Source: Hyphomicrobiales bacterium | GTDB taxonomy: Bacteria > Pseudomonadota > Alphaproteobacteria > SPJN01 | Direction of reading: 5' to 3' | Length of the DNA stretch: 64,000 nucleotides | Assembly: GCA_006844605.1 (NCBI GenBank) | Contig: SPJN01000006.1 | Location: forward strand, 1 to 64,000 | Shown here: positions 61,477-64,000 of the stretch, one piece after another | How positions within the stretch are numbered: position 1 is the first letter of the stretch | Layout: every line of letters begins with the position of its first letter | The notes under the pieces: model-generated | What the model was told of the DNA's origin: nothing | Database searches by the model: none | Seen by the model: only the letters and a program-made list of their open reading frames with translations | Position numbers and translations under genes: made by a program

Positions 61477-62673
61477 CTATGACGCCATTTTTGCAGCAGC
61501 CTTTGCTGCGGCTTTGGCATCAATGGATTTCACCCAAACCCGAACCAGTTTACGCATCGGGTCTTCAAATAATTTATACAGCACATAGGCTGCGAACACT
61601 GACACTACCAGCATCAACTGGGTTGCGATAATCGCCTGCCAAAAGCCTTCAAATGACACCCAACCCATGCCGATCAGCTTGACGAATACCCGCTGGACCA
61701 ATGCATGAACCATATAGATGGAATAGGAAATTTCGCCCAAGAACATGATAAATCTGGTTTCAAAAAACCAGCGCATTTTGTTGCCATCAAATGTAACCGA
61801 CAGGACGATCGCCCCCACCAGCAATAATAGATAGCCATCATTTATCTTGAAATAAAATCCGACGAACAACGCGATGATGCTGCCAAGACTGAACAGCGTC
61901 GATGCCACACTGTTCATCCCGCGATAAAGTTTCAGATCATGATACAGGCGGAACAAGCCCAACCCCATCGAAAAGCTGAATATCCCGCGCACTGCACCCA
62001 GCTCAAACGTACGGTCGATCCCCCCGGCCCCATGCGGCTCAGGCGGCAAATTCGCAAGGAAGAAAACAGCCGCAATCAACAGCCCGAAGCTGACCAGCGC
62101 AATCGACGCCTTGGGCCGCAGGAAGATATAAACCAACACCGGGAATGTCAGATAGGCCGCCCACTCTGCACTGATGGACCAACTGGGATAATTCCAGCCA
62201 AGGTTGGGCTCCGTCCCCCAGGCATGGATCAACAACAGATTGGTGATGATCGCCTCAGGTCGTCTGTCAGCATGGGCGAACTGGCTGAAGTCACCGCGAA
62301 AGACATTATCAAGCTCAAGCACCAGAAAGCCGACAAGCACTATGAAATGGATCGGATAGATGCGCCCGATGCGCAGGGCAATATACCGTTTATACCCCTG
62401 CCAATCGACGCCGGTGGCAAAGTCACGCCAATGAACATACCCCATGATGAATCCACTCATCATAAAGAACATGTCCACGAACACATGCATCTTGGGGAAG
62501 ATGATGCCGTATTCAACGGTCGGCACATCTATTTCCCAAAAATAGGAATAATGAAAAACAATAATTGCCACCGCCAACACACCGCGCAGCCCGGTCAGAC
62601 TGTCCAACTGGGCTGCCTCGCGCATGGGTTTCAATTCCGGTTGGCGAATAGACGCCGACGCACTTTTACTCAT
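61477..62673 (-). CDS. Acyltransferase family 3 membrane protein
   Basis: 398-residue integral membrane protein of the OafA/NodX type, which moves acyl groups such as acetyl onto surface sugars or lipids. LDSLTGLRGVLAVAIIVFHY (about 23 to 42) carries the conserved arginine and histidine of the first span. MSGFIMGYVHW (about 73) and SWSISAEWAAYL (about 165) are further family motifs, and about ten spans follow. The target is unknown. The last residues are alanine- and lysine-rich. The ATG has AAGG just upstream. Confidence 0.9.
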   Translation of the reverse strand: MSKSASASIRQPELKPMREAAQLDSLTGLRGVLAVAIIVFHYSYFWEIDVPTVEYGIIFPKMHVFVDMFFMMSGFIMGYVHWRDFATGVDWQGYKRYIALRIGRIYPIHFIVLVGFLVLELDNVFRGDFSQFAHADRRPEAIITNLLLIHAWGTEPNLGWNYPSWSISAEWAAYLTFPVLVYIFLRPKASIALVSFGLLIAAVFFLANLPPEPHGAGGIDRTFELGAVRGIFSFSMGLGLFRLYHDLKLYRGMNSVASTLFSLGSIIALFVGFYFKINDGYLLLLVGAIVLSVTFDGNKMRWFFETRFIMFLGEISYSIYMVHALVQRVFVKLIGMGWVSFEGFWQAIIATQLMLVVSVFAAYVLYKLFEDPMRKLVRVWVKSIDAKAAAKAAAKMAS

Positions 62674-62715
62674 TAAACCTTGCCACTCTTACCAATGCTG
62701 GGGGGCTGGTGTCGC

Positions 62716-64000
62716 CTAATACACCAATGCTTTCGCAGCAGCCCCTTCCCCCCTTTGATAGCGCAAAAATGCACGAAAGACACCCATTTTGGGATCAGGG
62801 TCCAGCCCATCTGCCATTCGGAATATTTGCTCGCAGAACCATGCCTGCACACCACCAAAATTCAACGCCTTGATCAGCGCGATATTGCTTTGCGGCCCCA
62901 AAATTCCCGGCCCCAACCGCAAGGTCTGCTCATAAGCGGGGGCCATATCAATCTGACCGGCCAGCAGCTTGTTGGACAAATCAGGCATAATGCAAAGCGG
63001 TCGTGCAATACCCACCAGATCAGCGTCGCCATCACGAATGGCGTCTTCCATCGCCGCGCGGGAACGAAAGCCGCCCGTGACCATCACAGGGATCGTGCTG
63101 ACCTGCTTGATCGATTTGGCGTAGTTCAGGAAATAGGCTTCGCGCGCCTTGGTTCGTTCCGTGACATGGCTGTCATAAATCGGTTCCATCGCGCCATCGC
63201 TGCCCATCATGCTGGGTTGTTCATAATTGCCGCCGGAAATTTCCAAAAGGTCCACGCCCTCCTGTCCCAGCCATTCAACAACCTGCAAACATTCTTCATG
63301 CGTGTAACCACCCTGCTGAAAGTCTGAGCTGTTCAGCTTGACCGAAATCGGGAAGTCAGGCCCCACCGCCGCGCGGGCCTTGCGCAAGACGCTTAACAAA
63401 AAGCGGGCGCGATTTTCCAGACTGCCGCCATATTGATCATCACGCTTATTGGCAATCGGAGACAAAAACTCTGACAACAGATAGCCATGCGCAGCATGAA
63501 TTTGGGCGCCTGTGAAACCGGTCTGCTTGGCGGTAAGGCAGGCATTGGCAAACCTGTCGATCAGCACCTCAATCTCCTCAACGCTCAAGGCGCGGGGCTC
63601 CCCAAACAGGCCACCGGGCATATTCAACGGCACAGCTGACGGGCCGACGGGCTCGCTAGTCACAGCCTTGGGCGTTTGCCGCCCCGCGTGGGAGATTTGC
63701 ATCCACAGGTGATTATTGTTTGAAGTGCCAGCGGCGGCATAGGCCTCAAGCGCCTTCAGGCCACCATTGCTACCATCAATCGCCACATTGCCCGGACGCT
63801 CCAGATAACGTCGATCAATCTGCACATTCCCGGTCAACAACATGCCGGTGCCGCCCGCAGCCCACCGCTTATACAGCGTTACATGGCGATCAGTGGCGCG
63901 ATTGTGGGGGTCGGCCAACCCTTCGGTCATCGCCCCCTTTCCCAAACGATTGGGCAATACGGCCCCACAAGGCAGGGTTAATGGCGTGGCTAGCACAGAC
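62716..64000 (-). CDS. NADH:flavin oxidoreductase, old yellow enzyme family (5' end cut)
   Basis: FMN-dependent TIM barrel that reduces activated double bonds, of the 2,4-dienoyl-CoA reductase/OYE type. About 427 residues are visible. ATPLTLPCGAVLPNRLGKGAMTE at the N-terminus is the typical opening (LPNRLGKGAMTE), QIHAAHGYLLSEFLSP (about 178) holds the active-site histidine region, and VTGGFRSRAAMEDAI (about 320) the phosphate-binding loop. A GTG at 63996 could be the start, but the frame stays open to the window edge, so the true start may lie outside. Physiological substrate unknown. Confidence 0.88.
   Translation of the reverse strand, partial: SVLATPLTLPCGAVLPNRLGKGAMTEGLADPHNRATDRHVTLYKRWAAGGTGMLLTGNVQIDRRYLERPGNVAIDGSNGGLKALEAYAAAGTSNNNHLWMQISHAGRQTPKAVTSEPVGPSAVPLNMPGGLFGEPRALSVEEIEVLIDRFANACLTAKQTGFTGAQIHAAHGYLLSEFLSPIANKRDDQYGGSLENRARFLLSVLRKARAAVGPDFPISVKLNSSDFQQGGYTHEECLQVVEWLGQEGVDLLEISGGNYEQPSMMGSDGAMEPIYDSHVTERTKAREAYFLNYAKSIKQVSTIPVMVTGGFRSRAAMEDAIRDGDADLVGIARPLCIMPDLSNKLLAGQIDMAPAYEQTLRLGPGILGPQSNIALIKALNFGGVQAWFCEQIFRMADGLDPDPKMGVFRAFLRYQRGEGAAAKALVY

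Overview
The window is a compact stretch of core chromosome from an alphaproteobacterium. Three things point there: the gene order (tRNA-Leu, tig, clpP, clpX, lon, hupB, tRNA-Val, tRNA-Asp, nuoA to nuoN, birA, coaX, rnj, proS, lolC, lolD, dnaE), the LpxI version of the lipid A pathway, and a GTTC-N7-GTTC type LexA box. The organism is Gram-negative, with an outer membrane, lipid A and the Bam and Lol pathways, and it respires through complex I. A marine Rhodospirillales or SAR116-like bacterium would fit, but that is only a guess. I see no insertion sequence, prophage, integrase, CRISPR array or rRNA.

Layout. Nearly everything up to 56.4 kb is on the minus strand. Reading in the direction of transcription, 56.4 to 50 kb holds an aminotransferase, a thiolase-like protein, a histidine phosphatase, an amidase and the NAD(P)HX repair enzyme. 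Next come tRNA-Leu, tig, clpP, clpX, lon, a GST, hupB, tRNA-Val, a small membrane protein and tRNA-Asp (49.7 to 40.7 kb), the protein quality-control block. The fourteen nuo genes follow (40.4 to 26.1 kb), then birA, coaX, RNase J, a DUF1467 protein, proS, lolC/E, lolD and an alpha/beta hydrolase (26.1 to 18.1 kb). dnaE follows, then rpsB-tsf, and then pyrH-frr-uppS-cdsA-dxr-rseP-bamA-skp-lpxD-fabZ-lpxA-lpxI (14 to 0 kb), which joins translation to envelope building. At 56.5 to 60.1 kb the strand switches for a RimB-RimK fusion gene and the glnB-glnA operon. The last 4 kb is more variable: a YdjM-like membrane protein, a MAPEG protein, an acyltransferase and an old-yellow-enzyme family oxidoreductase cut by the window edge.

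The most interesting point lies in the gap upstream of dnaE. A 33-codon gene for a hydrophobic single-span micro-protein has a strong ribosome binding site and a TTGACA promoter. That promoter directly abuts an exact GTTC-N7-GTTC LexA box. The arrangement resembles SOS-induced small division inhibitors such as Caulobacter SidA. Between this gene and dnaE, three 7-base segments can form two mutually exclusive hairpins, one of which would cover the dnaE start.

Other regulatory signals readable in the sequence are a heat-shock (sigma-32) promoter upstream of lon, a sigma-54 promoter upstream of glnB, a sigma-70 promoter and a large inverted repeat upstream of hupB, and terminators after tsf, hupB and glnA. 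Start codons were chosen by Shine-Dalgarno spacing and by overlap with neighbouring genes, so several proteins are given shorter than their longest open frame.
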